A stretch of DNA of 64,000 bases from Chitinophaga polysaccharea (lineage in GTDB: Bacteria > Bacteroidota > Bacteroidia > Chitinophagales > Chitinophagaceae): contig NZ_VIWO01000001.1 in the NCBI RefSeq assembly GCF_007829335.1, forward strand, positions 868,001 through 932,000. Direction: 5' to 3'. Shown piece by piece: positions 26,794 to 35,540 of this stretch (position 1 is its first letter; every line of letters starts with the position of its first letter). The notes under the pieces are model-generated. The model had not been told where the DNA came from. It made no database searches and saw nothing but the letters and a program-made list of their open reading frames with translations. Made by a program: the position numbers and the translations under genes.

Positions 26794-27984
26794 TTGATTG
26801 AGAAGAAACAAGTCGTACAAAAAGAAGAGAAGGCCGTTATTGTGGGGGTGATCACGAAAGACCAGACAGAGCGCCAGGCCAATGAGTTCCTGGACGAGCT
26901 GGTGTTCCTGGCAGAAACTGCCGGAGCAGCCACTGTAAAGCGTTTTACCCAACGTTTGGCACATCCCGACAGGGCCACTTTTGTGGGAAAGGGAAAGCTG
27001 GAAGAAATACATCAGTTTATTGCCGGCCGGGATATTTCACTCGTCATCTTTGACGATGAATTAACCGGGTCGCAGATTGCCAATATTGAAAAAGTCCTGA
27101 AAGTAAAAACGATCGACCGCAGTGACCTTATCCTGGACATCTTTGCCCGCCGCGCCCGTACCGCACAAGCCAAGGTACAGGTAGAGCTGGCGCAGTACCA
27201 GTATATCCTACCCCGTTTGCGTGGGATGTGGAGCCACCTGGAAAGACAGGGAGGCGGTATTGGTAGCAGGGGCCCCGGGGAAACGGAAATCGAAACGGAC
27301 CGTCGTATTGTAAAGGATAAAATTGCCCTTTTGAGAAAAAGGCTGGAGGAAATTGATAAGCAGTCGCTCACCCAACGCAAAGAACGCGGCGAGTTTGTGC
27401 GTGTAGCCCTGGTAGGATATACCAACGTGGGCAAAAGCACGATCATGAACCTCCTCAGCAAAAGTGAAGTATTTGCCGAAAATAAATTGTTTGCTACACT
27501 GGATACCACTACCCGTAAGGTAGTGTTTGAACAAACGCCCTTCCTGCTCAGCGATACTGTAGGATTTATCCGTAAGCTGCCTCACCACCTGGTGGAGAGC
27601 TTCAAATCCACCCTGGATGAGGTGCGCGAAAGCGATATCCTGATCCATGTGGTAGATATTTCACACCCGCAGTATGAGGAGCAGATTGAGGTAGTAAACC
27701 GTACCCTGCAGGACCTGAAAGCCTTTGAAAAGCCTACCATCCTGATCTTTAACAAAATGGATCTGTATGAGGCCAACACCTTTGACCAATGGTTGGAACC
27801 CGAAGTGAAAGCGGATATCCTAATAGATTTGAAACAAAACTGGGAAACGAAAACCCAGGGTAACTGTGTATTTATTTCTGCTTTAGAGAAAAGGAATATT
27901 GAAGAGCTGCGTAAAACCATACTGGACAAGGTATCCAAGCTATACAAAGAGCGTTTTCCCTATAAATCGGAATTTTTCTACTAA
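26794..27984 (+). CDS. hflX: Ribosome-associated GTPase HflX
   Basis: A 396-residue GTPase that splits stalled or heat-damaged 70S ribosomes. The N-terminal domain has HPDRATFVGKGKLEEI and the glycine-rich GGGIGSRGPGETEIETDRR linker; the G domain has GYTNVGKSTIMN (G1), DTVGFIRKLP (G3) and FNKMDLYE (G4). The start is TTG at 26794: the next in-frame Met is far inside the protein, and the promoter at 26767 allows nothing longer. The stop overlaps the next gene's ATG by one base. Confidence 0.95.
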   Translation: MIEKKQVVQKEEKAVIVGVITKDQTERQANEFLDELVFLAETAGAATVKRFTQRLAHPDRATFVGKGKLEEIHQFIAGRDISLVIFDDELTGSQIANIEKVLKVKTIDRSDLILDIFARRARTAQAKVQVELAQYQYILPRLRGMWSHLERQGGGIGSRGPGETEIETDRRIVKDKIALLRKRLEEIDKQSLTQRKERGEFVRVALVGYTNVGKSTIMNLLSKSEVFAENKLFATLDTTTRKVVFEQTPFLLSDTVGFIRKLPHHLVESFKSTLDEVRESDILIHVVDISHPQYEEQIEVVNRTLQDLKAFEKPTILIFNKMDLYEANTFDQWLEPEVKADILIDLKQNWETKTQGNCVFISALEKRNIEELRKTILDKVSKLYKERFPYKSEFFY

Positions 27985-28325
27985 TGGCCAAATCGTATAC
28001 CTGGTATAAATTGTCGGACGGGCATTTGCCACTTGCCGAGGGAGAAATCACGGAGTTAGAGGTAAATGGAAAGAAAATCTGTTGCACCCTGCACCAGGGC
28101 CAGCTTTTTGCCTTTGCTCATAAATGTCCGCATGCTGGCGGTATTATGTCCGATGGGTTCATAGATACCGCCGGCAACGTGGTATGCCCCATACATCGTT
28201 ATAAGTTCAGCCTCAAAAATGGATACAACTGCAGCGGAGAGGGATACTACCTGAAAACCTATCCTATAGAGCAGCGGGGAGATGGCCCCTGGCTGGGAAT
28301 AGAGAAAACCGGGTGGTTCTGGTAG
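27984..28325 (+). CDS. Rieske [2Fe-2S] ferredoxin-like protein
   Basis: A 113-residue single-domain Rieske protein. The cluster ligands are in KCPHAGG (Cys, His) and CPIHRYKF (Cys, His), with the usual 20-residue gap. It resembles the small NirD/ferredoxin-component type that passes electrons to oxygenases or reductases. No signal peptide, so cytoplasmic. It is coupled to hflX by a TAATG overlap, which suggests coexpression rather than a shared pathway. Confidence 0.9.
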   Translation: MAKSYTWYKLSDGHLPLAEGEITELEVNGKKICCTLHQGQLFAFAHKCPHAGGIMSDGFIDTAGNVVCPIHRYKFSLKNGYNCSGEGYYLKTYPIEQRGDGPWLGIEKTGWFW

Positions 28326-28394
28326 GCAATTATCTTTCTGTTAAAAGTGACTGGTGAGCTTGACGTAACGGGCATATGCCTGTAACTTTTCGCT

Positions 28395-30023
28395 ATGCTG
28401 ACTACACCTACAACTATCACACACAGATTTCATCTCCAGGAGAAACAGGTATGGCTGTTGATAACCGCGACAGCAGTACTGTTACAATTCAGTGCCTTAT
28501 TTGTACCTATCCTTGAGCCGGATGGCGCGCTGTATGCCGGTATTGCCAAAACAATGGTATTAAAACATGACTATTGGAATCTTTATGCCGATGGTCACGA
28601 TTGGCTGGATAAACCCCACTTCCCTTTCTGGATGGCTGCTATCAGCTTCCAGCTCTTTGGTTTTCATACCTGGTCGTATAAACTGCCTGCCATCCTGTTT
28701 TTGCTGATGGGCGCCTGGTATACTTATCGCTTTGCCTATGAGCTATACGACGAAAAGGTAGCCCGTTGGGCGGTATGCATCTTACTAACGGCCGAGCACC
28801 TGGTTATTTCAAATAATGATGTAAGGGCAGAGCCCTACCTTACCGGGTTGATCATTGGGGCGGTATACTATGGCTCTCGCCGGAAAATCCTGTTAGGAGC
28901 CATTTTTACGGCATGTGCCATCATGACAAAGGGTTTATTTGCCCTCGTACCCATTGGCGCTGCTATTGGCGGTCAATTGCTGTTTACCCGCAACTGGAAA
29001 GAGCTGTTGCATGTTCGCTGGCTGCTGGCGTTGCTATTGACTGCCCTGTTTATTACACCAGAGCTGTATGCGCTTTACCGGCAATTTGATCTGCACCCGG
29101 AGAAAACGGTGTTTAACAGCACCGGGGTATCGGGATTGCGCTTTTTCTTCTGGGACAGCCAATTTGGGCGGTTCATGAACACCGGTCCCATCAAAGGAAG
29201 CGGCGATCCCTTTTTCTTTTTTCATACGGTATTATGGGCATTTTTACCCTGGTCGGTGATGTTATATGCCGCCATCATTCTATTTATCCGGAAATGGAAG
29301 CTACAAAAGGAATATTACTGTATTTGCGCGGCCCTGGCTACCTTCCTGCTGTTTTCATTGTCGAGGTTTCAACTCCCCCACTACCTGAATATCATTTTCC
29401 CCTTTTTTGCAATACTCACTGCCCAGTATATTTTATCGCTTGAAACAGTAAGAGAATTAAAGTTTTTCCGGATCACCCAGTACACCATTATTATCCTGGT
29501 GGCGGTAGCCGGCGTAGTGTTGGACCTGCTCTACAAACCAGCTATGCACTATGCCTGGCTGTTGCTGGCAGGTGCGCTGTTACTCCTTTATGTACTATTA
29601 CATTACTGGTTGGATAAGTCTACCCGGCAGGCAATTTTTTATCGCACCATCGCCATCAGTATCCTGTTGAATCTTTACCTGAACACCATCTTGTACCCCG
29701 ATATGATGCAGTACCAGAGCGGTAGTCGGGCTGCAGCATATGCCAATACTGCACTTCCTGGGCAAAGTATCGGTTTATTCCAGGTGAACTCCTACGCCTT
29801 CGATTTTTACCTGGATGCGCCTGTAATACGCCAGGATAGCGCCAGCGCGGTAGTGTTTACCTCCAGGGAAGGCCTGGATCTCTTACAAGCCCAGGGACAT
29901 ACCTGCACCATTATCCGGTCGTTTCCTCATTTTTATGTGAGCAAACTGGATTTACCATTCGTCCGGAAAGTAACCCGGGCAAGTGCTTTGGGAGAAAGAT
30001 TGCTGGTGGCGGTGAAAAAATAG
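28395..30023 (+). CDS. GT39-type membrane glycosyltransferase (ArnT/PMT-like)
   Basis: A 542-residue protein with about 11 membrane helices. The first loop holds PILEPDGALYAGIAKTM, where the acidic EPD is the catalytic region of the GT-C enzymes; DKPHFPFWMAA and AEPYLTG follow, as in the ArnT family. Such enzymes move a sugar or aminosugar from an undecaprenyl-phosphate carrier to lipid A or protein in the periplasm. The acceptor here is unknown. The gene stands alone, with the tRNA-Asn unit downstream. Confidence 0.87.
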   Translation: MLTTPTTITHRFHLQEKQVWLLITATAVLLQFSALFVPILEPDGALYAGIAKTMVLKHDYWNLYADGHDWLDKPHFPFWMAAISFQLFGFHTWSYKLPAILFLLMGAWYTYRFAYELYDEKVARWAVCILLTAEHLVISNNDVRAEPYLTGLIIGAVYYGSRRKILLGAIFTACAIMTKGLFALVPIGAAIGGQLLFTRNWKELLHVRWLLALLLTALFITPELYALYRQFDLHPEKTVFNSTGVSGLRFFFWDSQFGRFMNTGPIKGSGDPFFFFHTVLWAFLPWSVMLYAAIILFIRKWKLQKEYYCICAALATFLLFSLSRFQLPHYLNIIFPFFAILTAQYILSLETVRELKFFRITQYTIIILVAVAGVVLDLLYKPAMHYAWLLLAGALLLLYVLLHYWLDKSTRQAIFYRTIAISILLNLYLNTILYPDMMQYQSGSRAAAYANTALPGQSIGLFQVNSYAFDFYLDAPVIRQDSASAVVFTSREGLDLLQAQGHTCTIIRSFPHFYVSKLDLPFVRKVTRASALGERLLVAVKK

Positions 30024-30117
30024 TTTTTTGTTTATTGCTGAAATGCAGTGTGGTGGCTGTATTTGTCGTTCTTTGCTTTTCTATTTTAGAAAATTTTTGA
30101 AAAAAAGTGCAATAAGA

Positions 30118-30148
30118 TTTTGCAAAAATAAAAATTTACCTATTTTTG
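30118..30148 (+). promoter_or_regulatory. Promoter of tRNA-Asn
   Basis: TTTTG at 30118-30122, 18 bases, then TATTTTTG at 30141-30148. The tRNA begins 35 bases later. Confidence 0.6.
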
Positions 30149-30182
30149 CAATCCCAAATCGCACAAACGGTACGGGAAACAC

Positions 30183-30256
30183 TCCTCCTTAGCTCAGTTG
30201 GTTAGAGCATCTGACTGTTAATCAGAGGGTCGCTGGTTCAAGTCCAGCAGGGGGAG
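30183..30256 (+). tRNA. tRNA-Asn (GTT)
   Basis: A 74-base cloverleaf. Acceptor TCCTCCT pairs with AGGGGGA (one G-T), the D-arm is AGCTCAGTTGGTTAGAGC, the anticodon loop is CTGTTAA (GTT), and the T-arm is CTGGTTCAAGTCCAG. The discriminator is G. The 3' CCA is not encoded, which contrasts with the Tyr-like gene at 49420. It has its own promoter and terminator, so it is a normal housekeeping tRNA unit. Confidence 0.96.
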
Positions 30257-30270
30257 CAAAAGAAAAAAAG

Positions 30271-30305
30271 AAGCCTTATCAGTTCAAACTGATGGGGCTT
30301 TTTTA
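30271..30305 (+). terminator. Terminator of tRNA-Asn
   Basis: Stem AGCCTTATCAGT / ACTGATGGGGCT (12 bp with G-T pairs), a TCAA loop, followed by T6. Confidence 0.85.
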
Positions 30306-30419
30306 ATTTTATACTAATTTGTTTTCCTGCCAAAAGTTCTCTTTCAACAATTATTTCCACGGTCCTTTAAACAAAGCATATTCGGCCTTTTGAACAAAGT
30401 CCGTCACAAACCACTGGGC

Positions 30420-30427
30420 TACTTTTG
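30420..30427 (+). promoter_or_regulatory. -7 element of the first SDR gene
   Basis: TACTTTTG (TAnnTTTG) lies inside the open frame that starts at the TTG at 30390 and 23 bases before the ATG at 30450, so it supports the shorter protein. Confidence 0.5.
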
Positions 30428-30449
30428 TATCAAACAAAACGAAATTAAA

Positions 30450-31469
30450 ATGATACAGAATAATTACCAGGGAGCATTACAGCATCCTATTGGCTCAGGC
30501 TTCTATGCACAATCTACCACAGCAGATGTTATCAAAGGTGTTGATCTCAGCGGTAAAATTGCTATCGTAACAGGCGGAAACACGGGTATCGGTCTTGAAA
30601 CAACAAAGGCACTAGCCTCTGCAGGTGCTGTGGTGCTTGTTCCTGCAAGGGACGTAGAAAAGGCAAAGAGAAATCTGGCGGATATTGCCCGTGTAGAAAT
30701 TGAGGCAATGGATATCATGGATCCTGCATCAATTGATGCTTTTGCCGGGAAGTTTTTAACCTCTGGCAGGCCTTTGCACTTATTGATAAATAATGCTGGC
30801 ATTATGTGGGTGCCGCTACGTAGAGATCTGCGGGGTATTGAATCACAATTGGCCACCAATTATATCGGGCAGTTTCATTTAACGGCCAAACTTTGGCCTG
30901 CACTTAAAAAAGCCAATGGTGCAAGAGTGGTAAATGTTTCTTCTCTGGGCCATCATATGTCGTCATTTAATTTTGAAGACCCGAATTTTGAGCACCGGGA
31001 ATATGAAACGCTATTGGCATATGGCCAATCAAAAACAGCCAGTAACCTATTTACCCTTGAACTGGATAGTCGCGCACATACATATAATGTAAGAGCCTAT
31101 GCTGTACATCCCGGATCAATTGCAGGCACTGAATTGGGCAGAGAGGCATCAATTGAATTATTTCAGAAAATGGGTTTCCTTGACAAAGACGGAAATATGC
31201 GTCCAGACGTATTAGCAAGATTAAAAACAATTCCGCAGGGAGCAGCAACCACTGTTTGGGCGGCAACCAGCAGTCAACTTAATAATATCGGTGGTGTATA
31301 CTGTGAAGATGGAGATATCGCGAAACTGTTACCGTCTAATGCGGCTACACCTACTCACGCAAAACTTCACCAAAGCGGCGTACAGGAGTATTCGCTGGAC
31401 GAACGCGATGCAAAGCGGCTATGGACACTCACAGAAGAAATGATAGGCCTGCATTTCCAGGTTAAATAA
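30450..31469 (+). CDS. Short-chain dehydrogenase/reductase
   Basis: A 339-residue Rossmann enzyme. The cofactor motif is VTGGNTGIGLETTKALASAG (TGxxxGIG), followed by INNAG and the active site S-LGHH...YGQSKTASN (Ser, Tyr, Lys). The length and the C-terminal segment resemble the retinol-dehydrogenase/oxidoreductase branch that uses NADP+. The substrate is unknown. A second SDR gene follows after 40 bases and an AraC regulator after that, so the three may form one accessory unit. Confidence 0.88.
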   Translation: MIQNNYQGALQHPIGSGFYAQSTTADVIKGVDLSGKIAIVTGGNTGIGLETTKALASAGAVVLVPARDVEKAKRNLADIARVEIEAMDIMDPASIDAFAGKFLTSGRPLHLLINNAGIMWVPLRRDLRGIESQLATNYIGQFHLTAKLWPALKKANGARVVNVSSLGHHMSSFNFEDPNFEHREYETLLAYGQSKTASNLFTLELDSRAHTYNVRAYAVHPGSIAGTELGREASIELFQKMGFLDKDGNMRPDVLARLKTIPQGAATTVWAATSSQLNNIGGVYCEDGDIAKLLPSNAATPTHAKLHQSGVQEYSLDERDAKRLWTLTEEMIGLHFQVK

Positions 31470-31509
31470 AAACCCACTTCCCCAATATTTAAAAATAAGA
31501 ACATTCAAA

Positions 31510-32247
31510 ATGACTACTCTTAACGGAAAAATTGCGTTGATTACAGGTGGTAACAGCGGTCTTGGATACGCTACCGCAAAAGAATTGATAGCCCAAGGTG
31601 CACAGGTGATCATCACCGGCCGGAGAAAAGAAGCGATAGAGAAAGCCGCAGCCGAATTGAATGCGACCAGCTTTCTCGCAGATCAAACGAACCTCGACGA
31701 TATTGAAATCCTGGTAGCCAGTGTAGAACAGCAATTTGGTAAGATTGATATTCTGGTGGTGAATGCAGGTACTTCCAAATTAACAACGATAGAAAATGCG
31801 ACGGAAAAATTGTTTGATGAGGTGATAGACCTGAATCTAAAAGGGACTTATTTTACTTTAAGCAGGTTTATTCCATTACTGAATGATGGGGCATCTGTAG
31901 TACTGGTGGCATCTTCCTCCGCATCGAAATCAATTCCGCAGACATCTATCTATGCGGCGAGTAAAGTAGCTGTCAATGCAGTGATGAAAATTGCATCCGT
32001 GGAATTGGCGCCGAGGAGGATCCGGGTAAATTCTGTGAGCCCAGGTCCTTTTGACACAGAAATTATGGAAAAAACAGGGTTAGCCGATCCGGGAATGCAG
32101 CATTTCATTAAAGCAGGCGTTCCCCTGGGCCGGCTGGGAAACCCCTCCGAAGTAGGAAAACTGATTGGCTTCCTGGTTAGCGACGGAGCGGCATTCATTA
32201 CAGGAGCGGAATATCTGGTAGATGGCGGACAATCACTGAATAAATAA
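31510..32247 (+). CDS. Short-chain dehydrogenase/reductase
   Basis: A 245-residue classical SDR. It shows LITGGNSGLGYATAKELIAQ at the N-terminus, VVNAGTS, the catalytic Ser in VASSSASKS, YAASKVAVN (Tyr and Lys), and the C-terminal PGPFDTEIM and GAEYLVDGGQSL segments. The ATG is preceded by A-rich sequence. It probably acts with the neighbouring SDR on small carbonyl compounds (inference); the substrate is not readable. Confidence 0.9.
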   Translation: MTTLNGKIALITGGNSGLGYATAKELIAQGAQVIITGRRKEAIEKAAAELNATSFLADQTNLDDIEILVASVEQQFGKIDILVVNAGTSKLTTIENATEKLFDEVIDLNLKGTYFTLSRFIPLLNDGASVVLVASSSASKSIPQTSIYAASKVAVNAVMKIASVELAPRRIRVNSVSPGPFDTEIMEKTGLADPGMQHFIKAGVPLGRLGNPSEVGKLIGFLVSDGAAFITGAEYLVDGGQSLNK

Positions 32248-32286
32248 GGGCCCGCCATCCCCTAAAGTAAAAGGCCATTTTTATCT

Positions 32287-32294
32287 TAAATTTG
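32287..32294 (+). promoter_or_regulatory. -7 element of the AraC gene at 32318
   Basis: TAAATTTG matches TAnnTTTG, 24 bases before the ATG, so this regulator has its own promoter despite following the SDR genes. Confidence 0.45.
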
Positions 32295-32317
32295 CAAGAA
32301 GCATATGCGATATCGAC

Positions 32318-33130
32318 ATGGAATATCAAGCTAAATATATTACGGAAGATATTAAGCTGTCTTGCTACGAGGACAGGTTCTTTAAATCGGATATCATGTT
32401 CGAACATCACATGCTCATCTGGTTTATCTCTGGGGAAACTAAAATCATTCGTGCTGAAGGAACCTACCTATTTAAAGCCGGGGATATCTTCTTAATTCCA
32501 AGAAATCAGCTGGCTACTATTATCAATTACCCTAAAGATGGCCTGCCACATAAAACAGTGGTAATGCACCTGACTACAGAATGGCTGCGGCGCTTTTACG
32601 CAGGGCTTAATGTTAAGCCTGCCACTGCGAATGTGCAGCAGATACGGCATTATACCAATCACCCGTTGCTGGAGAGCTGTCTCGTGTCACTGATCCCTTA
32701 TTTTGAGATGAAGGATTTACCTGGTGGGATTGCCAACTTAAAAATTACGGAGGCCGTCACCATATTACGTACCATAGATGCAGATATTGATAATTTACTC
32801 GCCAATTTTGAGGAGCCCGGCAAAATAGATCTGGTAGATTATATGGAGAGGAATTTTATGTTTAATTTACCGTTGGAGAAATTCGGTTACCTTACAGGAA
32901 GAAGCCTGACGACTTTTAAAAGGGACTTCAAGAAAACATTTGCCACTACACCCCAACGATGGCTGACTAAGAAGCGGCTGGACTTAGCACATTATGAATT
33001 TGTACATAAAAAGAAGAAGCCTGTGGATGTTTGTTATGAAGTGGGATTCGAGAATTTATCACATTTTTCATTCGCATTCAAGAAAGAATTTGGTTACGCG
33101 CCCACTGAGTTGCTGGCATCAGTAATATAG
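32318..33130 (+). CDS. AraC-family transcriptional regulator
   Basis: A 270-residue protein with an N-terminal cupin-like sensor (LFKAGDIFLIPRNQLATI, residues about 46-64) and a C-terminal AraC DNA-binding domain whose second HTH reads PVDVCYEVGFENLSHFSFAF, then YAPTELL. The first HTH has LEKFGYLTGRSLTTFKRDF. It is the likely regulator of the two SDR genes just upstream (inference). The inducer is unknown. The frame is intact. Confidence 0.9.
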   Translation: MEYQAKYITEDIKLSCYEDRFFKSDIMFEHHMLIWFISGETKIIRAEGTYLFKAGDIFLIPRNQLATIINYPKDGLPHKTVVMHLTTEWLRRFYAGLNVKPATANVQQIRHYTNHPLLESCLVSLIPYFEMKDLPGGIANLKITEAVTILRTIDADIDNLLANFEEPGKIDLVDYMERNFMFNLPLEKFGYLTGRSLTTFKRDFKKTFATTPQRWLTKKRLDLAHYEFVHKKKKPVDVCYEVGFENLSHFSFAFKKEFGYAPTELLASVI

Positions 33131-33141
33131 CAGATGAATAG

Positions 33142-33414
33142 CAAGGGACCGCTACTGCCGGGCTATGGGGCGTAAGTTTTGCCTTAAACCTGACCAGCGA
33201 TGCTACCGGTATCGACAACTGGACATTGGACGCTTTTAAAAATGCCATGCGGAATGGGCGCTTTAAAGGAAGCGATAACGGCCGTCACTTGTTGCCACCC
33301 ATGTCCTGGTTTAATTATGCCCGCTTAACGGATGATGATGTTACTGCCATCTTCGCATACCTCAAAAGTACTAAGCCTGTTAAAAACGTACCCCCTGCCC
33401 CCGTGCAGTTCTAG
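33142..33414 (+). pseudogene. 3' remnant of a c-type cytochrome gene
   Basis: The frame begins after a stop at 33139 and encodes about 90 residues with no usable ATG near its head. It contains GVSFALNLTSDATGIDNWT, NGRHLLPPMSWFNYARLTDD and IFAYLKSTKPVKNV, which match the C-terminal part of the Bacteroidota cytochrome c-553-like family. The heme-binding CxxCH motif and the signal peptide, which lie in the N-terminal half, are absent. The remnant starts 12 bases after the AraC stop, so a deletion probably joined the two. A TTG at 33226 opens 62 of these residues, but a functional product is unlikely. Confidence 0.8.
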
Positions 33415-33506
33415 TTGAGAATTAACCCCAAAAAAAGCTTCAGCGATGGTAAGAATGATAAATGCGTGATAACTGATTTAGATAGGTGTCCTGATAATGA
33501 GGTGAA

Positions 33507-33514
33507 TATTTTTG
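33507..33514 (+). promoter_or_regulatory. -7 element upstream of the glycosyltransferase gene
   Basis: TATTTTTG matches TAnnTTTG. It lies 113 bases before the preferred ATG at 33627 and 65 before the alternative ATG at 33579. Confidence 0.35.
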
Positions 33515-33626
33515 TTTTTAAACCAACCGCTACCGTGGCTCCTGATAAAAAGAATAATAAAATGAACATTATACTGCTATGGTTGTTATAGTATCCGATT
33601 CTTCCACCATTAAAGAAAAACGCGGA

Positions 33627-34730
33627 ATGCAACACAGGATATCCTTCTGTACAGTATGTATGAACAGGACCATACATCTTAAGGAAACCTTTATCCGTAA
33701 CATCCAGGATAACATGGATTACGGGAATATTGAATTCATTTTGCTCGACTATGGCTCCCGGGATGATATGTATGAATGGGCACAAACAGCATTGTCATCT
33801 TACATCAACGCTGGATTGGTGAGCTATTACCGGACTACTACCCCTTTATTTTTTCATATGAGCCATTCCAAAAACATGGCCTTCAGGCTGGGTGTCGGCG
33901 ATATTTTATGTGGTATTGATGCAGATAATTATACCGGCGCCGGTTTTGCTGCTTATGTAAATGAGCAGTTTAACCGGGACGAGGAAATATTTATGGCGCC
34001 ACCCCGTATTGCCACCGATAGAAAATGGTGGGATGTACAAGGCCGGATATGTGTAAGGAAGGAAGACTTCTATCACCTGAGAGGCTATGATGAAAAGGTG
34101 GTGGAATACGGATTTGAAGACCAGGATTTCAAAAGCCGGCTGGAAGCCCTGGGACGCAAGAGAACCACTATTAAAGAAGAACATTTTTTACATGCAATTA
34201 CCCATGATAATAGTCTGCGTATTGCCGACAGCTTATCGGGGAAAAACGGGAAAGACTTGTTCATGGCTTGTATTGGAGAGCAGATGGCGGAGATTATCTA
34301 TCTGCAGGAAAATAATATCTTCGAAAAATTTTTCGTTGCCAGCGATTCCCTGACAGACACTGATTTGAAACACTCCATGCTGCATCCGAGGAAAAGAGAA
34401 ACAGGCCTGTATCACCAGGATGGTCAACAGCTACAACTTTACCGGGAAACCGGGAAGCCTTTCCAGGTTCTTACCTACCAAACTCCCGACCACCTGGTGT
34501 CAGATAACCAACACCATTTTCATCGGATCAAAGCTGAATTGCAGCGCCAGAATTTTCTCCTGAAAAGGGCCATCTATATGGGCAAAAGGATATTTGCAGA
34601 TAACAAAAGCAAAGGTGGCCCCATCAATGAACCCGGTTTTGGCGAAGGGACTGTTTATAAGAATTTTGGCAATACCGCTATACACCTGGGAGCGATAAAC
34701 GCGTTATCTGAGAATTCTACGGCATGGTAA
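33627..34730 (+). CDS. Family-2-like glycosyltransferase
   Basis: A 367-residue cytoplasmic GT-A enzyme. The N-terminus ISFCTVCMNRTIHLKETF is typical of GT2. The metal-binding motif is GIDADNYTG (DxD), and YGFEDQDFKSRLEALG corresponds to the ED-containing acceptor loop of the galactosyltransferase-type C-terminal domain. The ATG at 33627 begins the sheet strand directly; an ATG at 33579 adds 16 unrelated residues. The last 100 residues match nothing I know. No polysaccharide cluster surrounds it, so the acceptor is unknown. Confidence 0.82.
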   Translation: MQHRISFCTVCMNRTIHLKETFIRNIQDNMDYGNIEFILLDYGSRDDMYEWAQTALSSYINAGLVSYYRTTTPLFFHMSHSKNMAFRLGVGDILCGIDADNYTGAGFAAYVNEQFNRDEEIFMAPPRIATDRKWWDVQGRICVRKEDFYHLRGYDEKVVEYGFEDQDFKSRLEALGRKRTTIKEEHFLHAITHDNSLRIADSLSGKNGKDLFMACIGEQMAEIIYLQENNIFEKFFVASDSLTDTDLKHSMLHPRKRETGLYHQDGQQLQLYRETGKPFQVLTYQTPDHLVSDNQHHFHRIKAELQRQNFLLKRAIYMGKRIFADNKSKGGPINEPGFGEGTVYKNFGNTAIHLGAINALSENSTAW

Positions 34731-34791
34731 GTGATTTGGATTTGCTCCAAACTTTACTAACTTCGCGGAGTTCCTTAACTCAGGTTTTATA

Positions 34792-35490
34792 ATGAAAGAA
34801 AGCAATAAGTTTATAGCGGTCGAAGGTTTAGATGGCTCTGGAAAATCAACGCAGATAGAGCTTTTAACAAAATACCTGGAATCAAAAAATCAGAAAACAA
34901 AATTTGTTCACTTCCCCAGAAGTAGCCAGGGCGTTTTTGGTGAGCTTATTGCTAAATTTTTACGTGGTGAATTCGGGGATGTTAAACAGGTACATCCTCA
35001 GCTGGTTGCACTCTTGTTTGCGGAAGACCGAAAAGCATTTGCCGCTACGATCAATGAATGGCTCCGCGATGGCTATTTTGTATTGGTAGACCGGTACGTA
35101 CTCTCCAACATCGCTTTCCAATGCGCTAAACTCCATACCGACGAGGAAAAGGCCTACCTGAGAAAATGGATCCTGGACTTTGAATACGAATACAACCAGA
35201 TTCCTCAGCCACAGTTTTCGATATACCTGGACGTTCCCTTTTCTTTTGTAGAAGCCGCGTTGTCGAAAAGAAGGGCTAATGAAAACCGGGAATATCTACA
35301 GGGAAAAGATGACATCCATGAGAAGGACTCCTCCCTGCAGCAGGCAGTAAAGAAGGAGTACGAAGCGATGCTCGCAGTAGATCATACTATCAGCAGCATT
35401 CATTGCACCAACGATGCCGGTCAGATGAGATCCGTGGAAGATATTCATGCGGAAATTGTACAGCTGGTGAATAGTCAGTTACCGCTGTAA
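34792..35490 (+). CDS. tmk: dTMP kinase
   Basis: A 232-residue P-loop kinase that makes dTDP from dTMP. The P-loop is VEGLDGSGKSTQIELL, the DR(Y/H) motif is VDRYVLSN, and a lid-like KRRANENREYLQGKDD follows. HFPRSSQGVFGELI matches the dTMP-binding FPR segment. It is slightly longer than the E. coli enzyme. It may be a second copy, since Bacteroidota usually carry a shorter housekeeping tmk elsewhere; that cannot be checked here. A strong terminator follows. Confidence 0.88.
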   Translation: MKESNKFIAVEGLDGSGKSTQIELLTKYLESKNQKTKFVHFPRSSQGVFGELIAKFLRGEFGDVKQVHPQLVALLFAEDRKAFAATINEWLRDGYFVLVDRYVLSNIAFQCAKLHTDEEKAYLRKWILDFEYEYNQIPQPQFSIYLDVPFSFVEAALSKRRANENREYLQGKDDIHEKDSSLQQAVKKEYEAMLAVDHTISSIHCTNDAGQMRSVEDIHAEIVQLVNSQLPL

Positions 35491-35504
35491 TAAAATAACG
35501 CGAT

Positions 35505-35540
35505 AGCCCCCAAAAGCATCGTGCTTTTGGGGGCTTTTTT
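35505..35540 (+). terminator. Terminator of tmk
   Basis: A perfect 14-bp stem (AGCCCCCAAAAGCA with its complement), a TCG loop and a T-run to 35540. It is usable on both strands because the convergent amidohydrolase gene ends at the same place. Confidence 0.88.
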
